From Steroidobacteraceae bacterium (GTDB lineage: Bacteria > Pseudomonadota > Gammaproteobacteria > Steroidobacterales > Steroidobacteraceae), in the NCBI GenBank assembly GCA_016844605.1, contig JAENJD010000010.1, positions 1 through 43,902 on the forward strand: a DNA stretch of 43,902 nucleotides, read 5' to 3'. The notes under the pieces were generated by a model. The model had not been told where the DNA came from. It saw only the letters and a program-made list of their open reading frames with translations, and searched no databases. The position numbers were made by a program, and so were the translations under genes. Within the stretch, counting starts at the first letter, position 1; each line of letters starts with the position of its first letter. This document shows positions 25,298 to 35,869 of the stretch, piece by piece.

Positions 25298-25669
25298 ATG
25301 CAGGACAGACAGCGGGGCATGACATTCCTCGGCATCCTCTTGATCATCATCGTGGTCGGCGCCTGGGTCTACGCCGGCATCAGGCTGGTGCCCAAGTATC
25401 TCGAATACGTACGCGTTGCGGCGACACTCGAAAAAGTCCGCGATGAATTCGAGTCAAATCCGGGCTCGACCGAGTTCATGCTGCGCAAGGCCATCGAGCG
25501 CCACTTCGACATCGAGATGGTGACGGCCATCGACTCGAATGACATCGAGATCAAGAAGGAAGGCGGATCATTCACCCTGCGCGCCAACTATGAGGATACC
25601 GTGCCGCTCGTTTCAAACATTTCGTTCCTGCTGACGTTTGACAAGACCGTCGAGGTCGCTGCGCGCTGA
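25298..25669 (+). CDS. DUF4845 domain membrane protein
   Basis: QDRQRGMTFLGILLIIIVVGAWVYAGIRLVPKYLEYVRV, located between lepB and rnc as is usual for this family. Confidence 0.88.
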   Translation: MQDRQRGMTFLGILLIIIVVGAWVYAGIRLVPKYLEYVRVAATLEKVRDEFESNPGSTEFMLRKAIERHFDIEMVTAIDSNDIEIKKEGGSFTLRANYEDTVPLVSNISFLLTFDKTVEVAAR

Positions 25670-25688
25670 GCCGCGCTGCGGGCGAGGC

Positions 25689-26372
25689 GTGGATCCCGCG
25701 GGCTGGCTGCAAGAACGCCTGGGCTGCAGTTTCGCCGACACCAGGCTGATGGTTCAGGCCCTGACGCACCGCAGCGTCGGGCCTGCCAATAACGAACGGC
25801 TGGAATTCCTCGGCGACGCAGTGCTCTCCTTTGTCGTCGCCGAAATGCTGTTCGAAGCCCACCCTGAAGCAAGCGAAGGCGAGCTTTCGCGTTATCGCGC
25901 CAGTCTTGTCAGCGGCGATGCACTTGGGGCGATCGCGCTCGAGCTTGGCCTCGGTGCGCATCTGCGCCTTGGCGAAGGGGAACTCAAGTCGGGTGGCCAG
26001 TGGCGCGCCTCGATCCTGGCGGACGCGCTCGAGGCGCTGGTCGGCGCCGTCTATCTCGACCGGGGACTCGATGCGGCGCGTGCCGTTGCCGTGCGCCTTT
26101 TGCAACGGCGCCTTGACGGGTTGCCGGGGGCCTCCGAACTGAAGGACCCCAAGACGCGTCTGCAGGAGTGGTTGCAGGGTCGCGGTCTCGACTTGCCGGA
26201 CTACCAGGTGCTGGAGATCTCCGGGGAGCCGCATGAGCAGCTCTTCCGCGTTCGCTGCGATGTCAGCGAGCTCTCGATCGCGGCCGAGGCGGAGGGCAGC
26301 AGCCGCCGGCGCGCAGAACAGGAGGCAGCGTCGCTGGTTCTCGAGAATCCGGCATTGCAGGCGCGGCGATGA
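25689..26372 (+). CDS. rnc: Ribonuclease III
   Basis: LTHRSVGPANNERLEFLGDAVLSFVVAEMLF; ILADALEALVGAVYLDRG; dsRBD at the C terminus. GTG 25689 is the likely start. Confidence 0.97.
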   Translation: MDPAGWLQERLGCSFADTRLMVQALTHRSVGPANNERLEFLGDAVLSFVVAEMLFEAHPEASEGELSRYRASLVSGDALGAIALELGLGAHLRLGEGELKSGGQWRASILADALEALVGAVYLDRGLDAARAVAVRLLQRRLDGLPGASELKDPKTRLQEWLQGRGLDLPDYQVLEISGEPHEQLFRVRCDVSELSIAAEAEGSSRRRAEQEAASLVLENPALQARR

Positions 26373-27274
26373 GCGCAGTGCCCGGCCACCGTTGCGGCAC
26401 GGTCGTGCTGGCCGGCCGGCCAAATGTCGGCAAGTCGACGCTCCTGAACGCGCTGATCGGCCAGAAACTCAGCATCGTCACGCCCAAGGCCCAGACTACG
26501 CGCCAGCGCATCGCCGGCGTGCTGACGCGGCCGGAATTCCAGCTGATCCTGCAGGACACGCCGGGATTCGGCGCGCCCGCCGGAAGGCGCCTGAACCAGG
26601 CGATGCACCGTGAGGCGGTCGCCGCCATTGCGACGGCGGACGCAGCGATCCTGATCACGGCGGCAACACGATGGACCGCCGAGGACGATAACGTGCTTGC
26701 GCAGCTGGTGTCCGCCGGCGCGCCGATTGTCGTTGCAGTCAACAAGATTGATCGCGTGCGACCGAAGGCGCGCCTGCTGCCTTACCTCGAGTCACTTTCG
26801 GGCCGGCATCCATTCGCGGCAATCGTGCCGGTCTCGGCATTGCGTGGCGAGAACCTTATGCGGCTCGTGGACGCGGTCGTCGCACTGCTGCCGGTGGCGT
26901 CGCCGATGTATCCGGAAGACCAGGTGACGGATCGCAATGAGCGGTTCATGGCCGCGGAAGTCGTGCGCGAGAAACTGATGCTGGCGCTGCATGACGAACT
27001 TCCCTACGGCATAGCGGTCGAGATAGAACGCTTCCAGGAAACGCCGGACGGGCGGGTCGAGATCGACGCCATCATCTGGGTCGAGCGTGAGGGGCAAAGG
27101 AAAATCGTCATCGGGTCCAAGGGCGAGGGCCTCAAGGCCATCGGGCGCGCCGCGCGACTGGAATTGAATGAATTGCTCGGCCGGCGCGTGCACCTTTCGA
27201 CCTGGGTCAAGCTCCGTGAAGACTGGACCGACGATGCCGGTATGCTTCGCCGGCTTGGCCATGATTCCGCATGA
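26369..27274 (+). CDS. era: GTPase Era
   Basis: GTVVLAGRPNVGKSTLLNALIGQKLSIVTPKAQTTRQRIAGVLT...DTPGF; KH domain KIVIGSKGEGLKAIGRAAR. ATGA overlap with rnc. Confidence 0.98.
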   Translation: MSAVPGHRCGTVVLAGRPNVGKSTLLNALIGQKLSIVTPKAQTTRQRIAGVLTRPEFQLILQDTPGFGAPAGRRLNQAMHREAVAAIATADAAILITAATRWTAEDDNVLAQLVSAGAPIVVAVNKIDRVRPKARLLPYLESLSGRHPFAAIVPVSALRGENLMRLVDAVVALLPVASPMYPEDQVTDRNERFMAAEVVREKLMLALHDELPYGIAVEIERFQETPDGRVEIDAIIWVEREGQRKIVIGSKGEGLKAIGRAARLELNELLGRRVHLSTWVKLREDWTDDAGMLRRLGHDSA

Positions 27275-28002
27275 GCGCACCGCGACGCGTGCTGCTTGAG
27301 CCGGCCTACCTGCTGCATCACCGGCCCTGGAGTGACACCAGCAGGATCCTCGAGTTGATGACCAGGAGCCACGGTCGCGTGACACTGTTCGCACGCGGCG
27401 CGCGCCGTCCGGGTTCGGCGCTGCGTGGCGTGCTGCAGCCATTCATACCGCTGCTCGTTTCATGGTCCGGCCGGGCGGATGGCGGGACGCTGACCGGGGC
27501 TGAGATCGGCGGTGCACTCCGCCCGCTGCCGCCGGCGCAATTGATGAGCGGCTTCTATCTCAATGAGCTGCTGCTACGCCTGCTGCCGCGCGAGGATCGG
27601 CATGAGCGAGTCTTCGACGCCTACGCGGATGCGATCGGCCGGCTGGCGGGTGCGGCTGACCACCGGCCGCTGCGAGTCTTTGAACTGATACTGCTCGAAG
27701 AACTGGGTTACGGTCTCGAATTGGCGCGCGAAGCGGCGAGTGGCGAGCCATTGGAGCCGGATCGGTACTATCATTTCCTGCCGGGCCGTGGCGTGCTGGC
27801 AGTGCGCGACGCCACCGGCGACCCGGATGCAATCCGGGGCCGCGAAATGCTGGCGGTGTCCTGCGGCGAATTCGGCGAGCCGGCCGCGCTTGCTGCCGCC
27901 AGGCGGATCCTGCGGGCCGCGATCGGCCACTGCCTCGAGGGGCGCGGCCTGCACAGCCGCGAAGTGATGCTGGCATTGCGCCAGCTGGAGCAAAACGCGT
28001 GA
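27271..28002 (+). CDS. recO: DNA repair protein RecO
   Basis: [59 protein letters not shown]. Confidence 0.95.
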   Translation: MSAPRRVLLEPAYLLHHRPWSDTSRILELMTRSHGRVTLFARGARRPGSALRGVLQPFIPLLVSWSGRADGGTLTGAEIGGALRPLPPAQLMSGFYLNELLLRLLPREDRHERVFDAYADAIGRLAGAADHRPLRVFELILLEELGYGLELAREAASGEPLEPDRYYHFLPGRGVLAVRDATGDPDAIRGREMLAVSCGEFGEPAALAAARRILRAAIGHCLEGRGLHSREVMLALRQLEQNA

Positions 28003-28736
28003 GCCCGACGACCATCGATCTCGGCGTCAATATTGATCATGTGGCAACGCTGCGGCAGGCCCGTGGCGGGCGCTCGCCCGATCCGATGCAGGCGGCATTG
28101 ACAGCCGAACAGTCGGGGGCCGACAGCATCACGCTGCACCTGCGGGAGGATCGACGCCACATCCAGGACCGCGACGTACAGGCCATGCGCAACGCACTGC
28201 AGACGCACATGAACCTGGAGATTGCAGCCACCGCGGAGATGCTCGATATCGCAATACGGGTCCTGCCGACCGACGTGTGCCTGGTGCCGGAACGGCGCAG
28301 CGAACTGACGACCGAGGGCGGTCTCGATATCGTCGGCCAGGTGGCCGCGATAACAGCGGCCTGCACGCGCCTGCGCACGGCCGGGATCCGCGCGGCACTG
28401 TTCATCGACCCCGATCTCGTCCAGGTGGACGCAGCGGTGCAGAGCGGCGCATCGGTCGTCGAGTTGCATACCGGAAGCTATGCGGAGGCGCGTGGACCGG
28501 AGCGGGCACGTGAACTTGCACGTCTGCGCGAGGCAGCGCGGCATGCCACCGTCAGCGGTCTCATCGCGCATGCCGGGCATGGGCTCGATTACCAGAATGT
28601 GCAGCCCGTGGCGGCGATCCCGGAACTCGCGGAACTCAATATCGGCCACGCCATCATTGCCCGCGCAGTGATGACCGGTCTCGGACCGGCGGTTGCGGAG
28701 ATGAAGCGGCTGATGCGCGAAGCGCGCGGCGCATGA
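27999..28736 (+). CDS. pdxJ: Pyridoxine 5'-phosphate synthase
   Basis: [55 protein letters not shown]. Confidence 0.98.
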   Translation: MSPTTIDLGVNIDHVATLRQARGGRSPDPMQAALTAEQSGADSITLHLREDRRHIQDRDVQAMRNALQTHMNLEIAATAEMLDIAIRVLPTDVCLVPERRSELTTEGGLDIVGQVAAITAACTRLRTAGIRAALFIDPDLVQVDAAVQSGASVVELHTGSYAEARGPERARELARLREAARHATVSGLIAHAGHGLDYQNVQPVAAIPELAELNIGHAIIARAVMTGLGPAVAEMKRLMREARGA

Positions 28737-29116
28737 TCTTCGGCATCGGCACGGACGTGGTGCGGATCGAGCGCATCGCTGCCGCTTACGAACGCTTTGG
28801 TGCACATTTCGTCGAGCGGCTGCTGCTGCCGGAGGAACGTGCCGTGTTCGATGCAAGTCGCAGGGCGGTCCGTTTCCTGGCGATGCGCTTCGCAGCCAAG
28901 GAAGCGATCGTCAAGGCGCTCGGCACCGGGTTCGGCCACGGCGTCTGGATCAGGGATGTCGGTTTCCTCGCCAATGCCTGGGGTCGTCCGGAGGTCCTGT
29001 TTTCGGCGCGCGGTCGCGCGGTCGCCGACAAGCTCGGCGCGGGTGAGGGTCACGTCAGCCTGACGGATGAAGCGGGTCTGGTGATTGCAGTCGCCGTGAT
29101 GATGAGGAAATCGTGA
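28733..29116 (+). CDS. acpS: Holo-[acyl-carrier-protein] synthase
   Basis: [35 protein letters not shown]...[20 protein letters not shown]. Confidence 0.97.
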   Translation: MIFGIGTDVVRIERIAAAYERFGAHFVERLLLPEERAVFDASRRAVRFLAMRFAAKEAIVKALGTGFGHGVWIRDVGFLANAWGRPEVLFSARGRAVADKLGAGEGHVSLTDEAGLVIAVAVMMRKS

Positions 29117-29898
29117 GCGCATCACTCAATTGCCTGGTTTTCGACATCGAGACGATTCCCGATGTCGAAATCGGCCGTCGCATGCCGGGACTTGCCGACC
29201 TCGACGACGCGGCAGTTGCCGAGGCGATGTTCACGCGGCGAGCCGAGGAGACCGGGTCGTCATTCCTGCCCTTCGAGCAGCACCGGGTCGTCGCGATTTC
29301 GGCGGCGCTGCGGACCGGGGACGAGCTGCAGGTGTGGAGTATCGGCAGTCCCGAGAGCACCGAGGACGACCTGATCCGCCGGTTCTTCGGAGGTCTGGAA
29401 AAACTGCGGCCCACGCTCGTTTCCTGGAATGGCTCCGGTTTCGACCTGCCGGTGCTTCACTACCGGATGCTGAAACACGGGGTCGCCGCGCCAACCTACT
29501 GGGACACCGGCGAGCTTGACCGCGACTTCCGCTGGAACAACTACCTGAGCCGCTATCACACGCGGCACACCGACCTGATGGATGTGCTGTCCGGATACCA
29601 GCCGCGCGGGCGCGCAAGCCTCGATCATGTCGCAGGGCTCCTGGCGCTGCCCGGAAAGCTTGGCATGGGCGGCGACAAGGTCTGGGACGCATGGCGGGAA
29701 GGGCGCCTGGCCGAGATCCGCGACTACTGCGAAACGGATGTGTTGAACACCTATCTCATTTTCCTGCGATTCGAGCTGATCCGCGGGCGGCTGACACCGG
29801 CGATGCATGACAGCGAGCTTGCGCGGGTGCGCTCCTGGCTCGGCGAGCGCAAGGAAACGCATTGGCGCGCGTTCGAGGCAGCCTGGAAGCCCCGTTGA
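29113..29898 (+). CDS. Predicted 3'-5' exonuclease, PolB-like exonuclease family (PF10108-type)
   Basis: LVFDIETIPDVEIGRR (DxE exo motif), LVSWNGSGFDLPVLHYR (Exo II), DYCETDVLNTYLIFLRFELIRG (Exo III). Confidence 0.88.
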   Translation: MSASLNCLVFDIETIPDVEIGRRMPGLADLDDAAVAEAMFTRRAEETGSSFLPFEQHRVVAISAALRTGDELQVWSIGSPESTEDDLIRRFFGGLEKLRPTLVSWNGSGFDLPVLHYRMLKHGVAAPTYWDTGELDRDFRWNNYLSRYHTRHTDLMDVLSGYQPRGRASLDHVAGLLALPGKLGMGGDKVWDAWREGRLAEIRDYCETDVLNTYLIFLRFELIRGRLTPAMHDSELARVRSWLGERKETHWRAFEAAWKPR

Positions 29899-31235
29899 AT
29901 CCTGCGCAGGAGCCGGAGACGGCCGAGATCAGCTCGCTCGATCATGAGGGGCGCGGCGTGGCGCGGATCGACGGCAAGGCGGTCTTCGTCGAGGGCGCAT
30001 TGCCCGGCGAGCAGGTGCGCCTGCGGCGGACCCACCGGCGCCGGCGGCATGACGAAGCCGTCATGGTGGAGTTGTTGCGGGCCTCGCCGGATCGCGTTAC
30101 CCCGCGCTGCCGGCATTTCGGTCTGTGCGGCGGTTGCTCACTGCAGCATCTCGCACACGACGCACAACTCGTCGCCAAAGGCAGTCAGGTGGCGGAGGAA
30201 CTCGAGCGCATCGGGGGCGTGCGCCCCGCTACCTGGTTGCCGCCGCTGGCAGGCCCGGTCTGGTCCTACCGGCGCCGCGCGCGCCTGGGGTGCAAGTACG
30301 TCGTTGCCAAAGGCAGGGTGCTGGTCGGATTTCGCGAGCGCGGCAGCCCCTACCTCGCGGATCTCGAGCACTGCGAGGTCCTGGTCGAGCCGGTGGGCGG
30401 CCTGATCGCGGAACTCGCGGGCCTGATCGGCGAGTTGAGCATCCGCGACCGTGTGCCGCAGATTGAAGTCGCGGCCGGCGACAATGCGACTGTGCTCGTG
30501 CTGCGTGTGCTGGATCCGCCGAATGAGGCCGATCTCGCGAGACTCCGGGAATTCCAGTCGCGGCGCGCAGTCGAGTTGCACCTGCAGCCCGGCGGCCTCG
30601 ACACGGTCGTGCCACTCACACCGCCGGCAACTGCGCTCCGATACGGACTGCCCGACATGCCGGCAGGCATCGGCTTTGCGCCGACCGACTTCATCCAGGT
30701 GAATGCCGGACTGAATCGCCAGATGATCGAGCGCACGCTCGAGCTGTTGTCGCCCCGTGCGGATGACAAGGCGCTGGACCTTTTTTGCGGGCTGGGGAAT
30801 TTCAGCCTGCCGCTGGCCCGTCGCGTGGCCCGCGTCACCGGCGTCGAAGGTGATGCAGGCCTGGTCGCGCGTGCCCGGGAGAATGCCCTGCAGAATGGCA
30901 TCGACAACGCGGAGTTTCATGCGGCTGATCTTTTCGCCGACGTATCGCATTCGCCTTGGGCCGGACGCAACTACGACCTGGTGCTGCTCGATCCTCCGCG
31001 CGCGGGTGCCCGCGAGGTACTGCCGGTGCTGGTGGCAAGCAGGCCCAGGCGCATCGTGTACATTTCCTGCCACGCGGGGACACTCGCCCGCGATGCGGGA
31101 ATCCTCGTGCAGCAGCATGGCTACAATCTCGTCGCGGCCGGCATCATGGACATGTTTCCGCACACGTCGCATGTCGAATCCATCGCCTTGTTCGAGCCCG
31201 CCGATGCCGGGCGAATGGCGGGAGCAAGGGCATGA
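29895..31235 (+). CDS. rlmD: 23S rRNA (uracil(1939)-C(5))-methyltransferase RlmD
   Basis: TRAM-like N terminus (SSLDHEGRGVARIDGKAVFVEGALPGE), Fe-S motif CRHFGLCGGCSLQHL, LDLFCGLGNFSLPLA, LDPPRAG, YISCHAGTLARD. TTG start at 29895 overlaps the upstream stop (TTGA). Confidence 0.95.
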   Translation: MNPAQEPETAEISSLDHEGRGVARIDGKAVFVEGALPGEQVRLRRTHRRRRHDEAVMVELLRASPDRVTPRCRHFGLCGGCSLQHLAHDAQLVAKGSQVAEELERIGGVRPATWLPPLAGPVWSYRRRARLGCKYVVAKGRVLVGFRERGSPYLADLEHCEVLVEPVGGLIAELAGLIGELSIRDRVPQIEVAAGDNATVLVLRVLDPPNEADLARLREFQSRRAVELHLQPGGLDTVVPLTPPATALRYGLPDMPAGIGFAPTDFIQVNAGLNRQMIERTLELLSPRADDKALDLFCGLGNFSLPLARRVARVTGVEGDAGLVARARENALQNGIDNAEFHAADLFADVSHSPWAGRNYDLVLLDPPRAGAREVLPVLVASRPRRIVYISCHAGTLARDAGILVQQHGYNLVAAGIMDMFPHTSHVESIALFEPADAGRMAGARA

Positions 31236-32287
31236 CGCTCGGTCCGGTGATGGTGGACCTGAAGGGCATTGCGCTCGAACCGGACGAGCGCGAACTGCTC
31301 GGTCATCCGCTGGTCGGCAGCGTGATCCTGTTCAGCCGCAACTATGACAATCCTGGCCAGCTCGCGCGCCTCGTCGCGGAAGTTCATGCAATCCGCTCAC
31401 CGGCACTGCTGGTTGCAGTGGATCAGGAGGGCGGCCGTGTGCAGCGATTCAAGGAGGGATTCACGCGATTGCCCTCCATGCGTGCGGTCGGGCGCCGCCA
31501 CAGCGGCGAACGGGGCGAGGGGCTTGCGCTGGCGCGGCGGCTTGGGTGGCTGATGGCGGCAGAGTTGCGCGCGGTCGGCATCGACATGTCATTTGCCCCC
31601 TGCGTGGATCTCGACTACGGCGTCAGCCAGGCGATCGGCGATCGCGCCCTGCATGTGGACGCGGCAGCCGTCGGTGAACTCGGTGTCGCCTACATGCTCG
31701 GCATGCGGGAAGCGGGGATGGCGGCGACCGCCAAGCATTTTCCGGGCCACGGTGCGGTGGCCGCCGACTCCCACGTATCGCTGCCCGTTGACCGGCGCGA
31801 CTGGACCGACATCGGCGCTGACCTGCTCCCGTATCGCCGGCTGATCGCCAATGGCCTGTTATCTGTCATGGTGGCGCATGTCGTTTTCCCCGAAGTGGAT
31901 GCCATGCCCGCGAGCCTGTCGCCACACTGGATCCGTGGCGTCCTGCGTGGCGAGCTTGGATTTCAGGGCGCGGTCTTCGCAGATGATCTCTCGATGGGCG
32001 GCGCGGCGGCATTCGGCGATATCACCGCGCGTGCCGCGCAGGCACGCGCAGCCGGCTGCGACGTGCTGCCGGTCTGCAATGATCGCGCCGCCGTACTTCA
32101 GCTGCTCGGCGCGATGAAGCATACGATCGATCCGGTCGGCGGCCTGCGTCTCGCGCGCCTGCATGGCCGTGATGGGCTGGAATTGCAGGCCTTGAAATCC
32201 GACCCGCGTTGGCAGGAGGGCGTCACGGCGGCGCAACGCTGCCTCGAACGGCCCGAGCTTCATCTCGAAGGCGAGCGAAACGTCTGA
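31232..32287 (+). CDS. nagZ: Beta-N-acetylhexosaminidase NagZ
   Basis: LVGSVILFSRNYDNPGQLARLVAEVHAIRSPALLVAVDQEGGRVQRFKEGFTRLPSM; AATAKHFPGHGAVAADSHVSLPVDRR; DDLSMGGA. Confidence 0.97.
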   Translation: MTLGPVMVDLKGIALEPDERELLGHPLVGSVILFSRNYDNPGQLARLVAEVHAIRSPALLVAVDQEGGRVQRFKEGFTRLPSMRAVGRRHSGERGEGLALARRLGWLMAAELRAVGIDMSFAPCVDLDYGVSQAIGDRALHVDAAAVGELGVAYMLGMREAGMAATAKHFPGHGAVAADSHVSLPVDRRDWTDIGADLLPYRRLIANGLLSVMVAHVVFPEVDAMPASLSPHWIRGVLRGELGFQGAVFADDLSMGGAAAFGDITARAAQARAAGCDVLPVCNDRAAVLQLLGAMKHTIDPVGGLRLARLHGRDGLELQALKSDPRWQEGVTAAQRCLERPELHLEGERNV

Positions 32288-32314
32288 CCGGAAAGTCGCA
32301 CGCTGAACGCTGGA

Positions 32315-35300
32315 TCAGGCTCCGAGCGTCAAAAGCAGTTCGTCAGCGACCTTCAGGCGCGTCGGGCCATCGGCGTTTGGCAGCTTGATGCGCAGGCGGT
32401 GCGAGCCGTCGAGCCGGAATTTCCCGCCGCTCACTTGCACCAGCCGGATGACCTGTGCGGGATCGACGCGATGCTCGCTTTCGAATTCGACGACACCGGC
32501 CGTCGCACCGATTTCAAGACGGCGGATGCCCAGGCCTGCCGCACGCAGCTTGAGCCGGTGCACCCGGAACATCATCTGGGCGGGTGGGGGCAACGGCCCG
32601 AACCGGTCGATCATTTCCACCTGCAGGTCTTCGAGCTGTGCGACATCGGGGGCGCTCGCCATGCGCTTGTAAAGCTGCAGGCGCAGGTGCACGTCCGGCA
32701 TGTAGTCCTCCGGCAGGAGCGCAGGAAGCTGCAGGTCGACTTCCGGTCCCGAGTGCAATGGGCGTTCCAGGTCGGGTTCGCGGCCTGCCCGCAGGGCCTG
32801 CACGGCGCGCTCCAGCAGCTCGAGATAAAGGCCGATGCCGATCTCCTGGATCTGGCCGCTTTGTTCCTCGCCGAGCAGCTCACCGGCGCCGCGGATCTCC
32901 AGATCCTGCGTTGCCAGGGTGAATCCCGCGCCGAGGTCCTCCAACGCTTCGATGGCTTCGAGGCGCTTGGCGGAGTCCGCCGGAAGTGACGCCTTGGGCG
33001 GCGCCATCAGGTAGGCCCAGGCACGATGGTGTGACCGACCGACGCGCCCGCGCAGCTGGTGCAGTTGTGCGAGGCCGAAACGTTGCGCTCCGTCGATCAG
33101 GATCGTATTGGCGGTCGGAACATCGATCCCGGATTCGATGATCGTCGTGCAAACAAGTATTTCGAAGCGGCGGTGATAGAAATCGAGCATCAGCCTTTCG
33201 AGATCGCGCTCACGCATGCGGCCGTGACCGACGCGGACCGTGGCTTCCGGCACGAGCCGGCGCAGGCGCTCCGCAAACAGCTCAATGTCCTCGATCGTGT
33301 TGTGCACGACATAGACCTGACCGCCGCGGCGGATCTCGCGCAGGCAGGCTTCCCGCACGAGGCCATCGCTCCACTCACAGACGAATGTCTCGATCGCCAT
33401 TCTTTCGGCCGGCGGTGTCGTCATCAGGGAAAGCTCGCGCAGTCCGCCGAGGGCCATGTTCAGCGTGCGCGGGATCGGCGTTGCCGTCAGTGTCAGCATG
33501 TCCACATCGGCGCGCATCTGTTTCAGGCGTTCCTTGTGTCCGACGCCGAAGCGATGCTCCTCATCGACGACGACGAGCCCCAGATCCCGGAACAGGACAT
33601 CGCGCTGCAACAGTCGATGCGTGCCGATGACGACGTCCACGCTGCCCGATGCCAGTCCCGCGATGACCTCGCGCTGTTCCACAGCGGTGCGAAAGCGTGA
33701 GAGATTCTCAACCTTGATCGGCCAGTCCGCGAAACGGTCGGCGAATGTCTGCACATGCTGCTGGGCGAGCAGCGTGGTCGGAACCAGCACGGCGACCTGC
33801 CTGCCGCCCTGGACCGCCGCGAAGCTCGCGCGCAAGGCAACTTCGGTCTTGCCGAATCCGACATCGCCGCAGATGACCCGATCCATGGGCTTTCCCGACC
33901 GCATGTCGGCGAGTACCGCGTCGATCGCGTCCCGCTGGTCTACGGTTTCCTCGAATGGAAACCCCGCCTCGAACGCGCGATAAGCGCCTTCGTCAAATTC
34001 GATCGCGCGCCCCTGCCGGGCCGCACGACGCGAGTAGAGATCCAGGAGCTCGGCGGCGACATCGCGCAGGCGCTCGGCCGCCCGGCGGCGTGCCCTGGCC
34101 CATTGCTCGGTTCCGAGTTTGTGCCAGGGCGCCGCTTCGGCTGCGCCGCCCGTATAGCGCGTCACGCGGTCAAGCGCATGCACCGGGACGTACAAGAGGT
34201 CGCCGCCGAAATACTCGACGACCAGGAATTCGGCCGGGTTTCCGTCGACCTGCATGACGCGCAAGCCGCGGTAGCGGCCGACGCCGTATTCCTCATGGAC
34301 GACCGGCGCGCCAGGCGAGAGCGCGGCAAGCTCACGGAGGATGGCCTCGGGATCGCGGTCCGCACGCCGCCGCCGCCGCTCCTGGCGCGCGCGCTCGCCA
34401 AACAACTGGTCTTCCGCGACCAGCGCGAGACGCCGGCCGGGAAGTACCAGCCCGCGCACGTCCGGCGCGACAGCGACGGCCAAGGACTGGCCACCGGCGG
34501 TGAATGCGACCCAATCGGAAACCTCGACAGCCTGCAGGTCCTGGCGCCGCAGCATCTCGAGCAGCAACTCGCGCCGGCCGGCCGAATCGGCAGTCAGCAG
34601 TACGTGCCCTTCAAAGCGCACGCGGAACGCCGCAAGTACCGCTGCGGGCAGGGCGGCGCGTGGGTCGGCGCGCAATTCGGGTGGCGGTTCCGACCCAAAA
34701 TTCCGGATCGGCAGCGTGGCTGCAAGCGGTTCGGCCTTGACCGCTGTCACGAGCACCCGCGCATGCTTCGCGAGAGCGGCTGAGACTGCGTCGGCAGCCG
34801 CGAATGCCTCGGCGGGCGGCAGGATGGGCCGCTCGCGATCATGCCGCCTCTGTTCGTGACGGTCCTCGATTTCGGCCCAGGCGAGTGGCAATGCATGCTC
34901 GAGGTCCGCGGTGTCGACAATTACCGTCGCAGGCGGGAGGTACTCGGCGAGTGTCGCCGTTCCTTCGAAGAAAAACGGCAGCCAGGCCTCGATGCCGGCC
35001 GGGGCGAGCCCTTGCGTCACGGCGCGATAGACCGGACTGGCCTGCGGGTCGCCCTCGAATCGCTCACGCCAGCGGCTGCGAAATCCGGCCACCGCCGCAG
35101 GCGTAGTCGGAAACTCGCGTGCCGGCAGCAGGCGGATGAGATCGAGACGTTCAGCCGAGCGCTGGTCGACGGGATCGAAGCAGCGAATGCTCTCGATCTG
35201 GTCATCGAACAGGTCGAGACGGAATGGCTGGGCGGCTCCGGCTGCATAGAGATCGATTACCGATCCGCGCACGGCGAATTCACCGGGGCTCAGGACCTGC

Positions 35301-35764
35301 GTGACATGTGCATAACCCGCACCGGCCAGGCGCGCGCGCAAACGCGCCAGGTCAACGCGTTCTCCGGTCCTGAGCTCGAAGGCCTGCGCGTCGATGAATT
35401 GTCGCGGCGGCAGCCGGTCGAGCAACGCTGCCTTGGTCGTGACGATCAGACCGCGCTTGAGTTCCGGCAGCGCTGCCAGCGTCCGCAGGCGCTCTGAAAC
35501 GATGTCTGGATGGGGCGAGAAGGGGTCGTAAGGCAGGGTTTCGCGGTCTGGAAAGGACAGCAGGACCGCGCTCGGTCCGGCAAAGAAGGCCAGCTCCGCC
35601 AGCATACGGTCCGCCTCGCGACCGGTCGGGGCGACGACAAGCACCGGAGCGGAGTCTGGCGCGGCTTCGGCCAGCGCCCAGGCCAGGCTGCTGCCATAGA
35701 GTTCGCCCCAGCGAATGGCTCCTGCGCCTGCCGGCAGCACGATCCGGTCGTCGTTTTTGCTCAC
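32315..35764 (-). CDS. mfd: Transcription-repair coupling factor
   Basis: CarD-like RID region (SPGAPVVHEEYGVGRYRGLRVMQVDG), helicase motifs ICGDVGFGKTEVALRASFAAVQGG, VVDEEHRFGVGHKERLK, GRVGRSHHRAWAYLM. Confidence 0.98.
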   Translation of the reverse strand: MSKNDDRIVLPAGAGAIRWGELYGSSLAWALAEAAPDSAPVLVVAPTGREADRMLAELAFFAGPSAVLLSFPDRETLPYDPFSPHPDIVSERLRTLAALPELKRGLIVTTKAALLDRLPPRQFIDAQAFELRTGERVDLARLRARLAGAGYAHVTQVLSPGEFAVRGSVIDLYAAGAAQPFRLDLFDDQIESIRCFDPVDQRSAERLDLIRLLPAREFPTTPAAVAGFRSRWRERFEGDPQASPVYRAVTQGLAPAGIEAWLPFFFEGTATLAEYLPPATVIVDTADLEHALPLAWAEIEDRHEQRRHDRERPILPPAEAFAAADAVSAALAKHARVLVTAVKAEPLAATLPIRNFGSEPPPELRADPRAALPAAVLAAFRVRFEGHVLLTADSAGRRELLLEMLRRQDLQAVEVSDWVAFTAGGQSLAVAVAPDVRGLVLPGRRLALVAEDQLFGERARQERRRRRADRDPEAILRELAALSPGAPVVHEEYGVGRYRGLRVMQVDGNPAEFLVVEYFGGDLLYVPVHALDRVTRYTGGAAEAAPWHKLGTEQWARARRRAAERLRDVAAELLDLYSRRAARQGRAIEFDEGAYRAFEAGFPFEETVDQRDAIDAVLADMRSGKPMDRVICGDVGFGKTEVALRASFAAVQGGRQVAVLVPTTLLAQQHVQTFADRFADWPIKVENLSRFRTAVEQREVIAGLASGSVDVVIGTHRLLQRDVLFRDLGLVVVDEEHRFGVGHKERLKQMRADVDMLTLTATPIPRTLNMALGGLRELSLMTTPPAERMAIETFVCEWSDGLVREACLREIRRGGQVYVVHNTIEDIELFAERLRRLVPEATVRVGHGRMRERDLERLMLDFYHRRFEILVCTTIIESGIDVPTANTILIDGAQRFGLAQLHQLRGRVGRSHHRAWAYLMAPPKASLPADSAKRLEAIEALEDLGAGFTLATQDLEIRGAGELLGEEQSGQIQEIGIGLYLELLERAVQALRAGREPDLERPLHSGPEVDLQLPALLPEDYMPDVHLRLQLYKRMASAPDVAQLEDLQVEMIDRFGPLPPPAQMMFRVHRLKLRAAGLGIRRLEIGATAGVVEFESEHRVDPAQVIRLVQVSGGKFRLDGSHRLRIKLPNADGPTRLKVADELLLTLGA

Positions 35765-35785
35765 GAAGCTCCCCGCAGACAGAAC

Positions 35786-35813
35786 ACCCCGTTCCGGGCG
35801 TGCCCGGCGGGGT
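35786..35813. terminator. Strong GC-rich hairpin between the small secreted-protein gene and mfd (both on -); terminator- or leader-like
   Basis: ACCCCG-TT-CCGGGC-gt-GCCCGG-CGGGGT: 12 bp with a 2-nt bulge. No clear U-tract on either strand. Confidence 0.45.
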
Positions 35814-35869
35814 CAGGGAGCGCAGGATACCCGCGCCGGAGCCGGCCGCAAGTTCAGCCGGTCTGGCTG

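Noticed and set aside
30138-31172. 344-aa minus-strand ORF inside rlmD
   Set aside because: Mirror-frame artefact; rlmD motifs are intact on the + strand.
32288-32314. Possible terminator between convergent nagZ and mfd
   Set aside because: Only a 6-7 bp imperfect inverted repeat, no U-tract.
33755-34783. 342-aa plus-strand ORF inside mfd
   Set aside because: Antisense to a fully supported mfd gene; no domain pattern.
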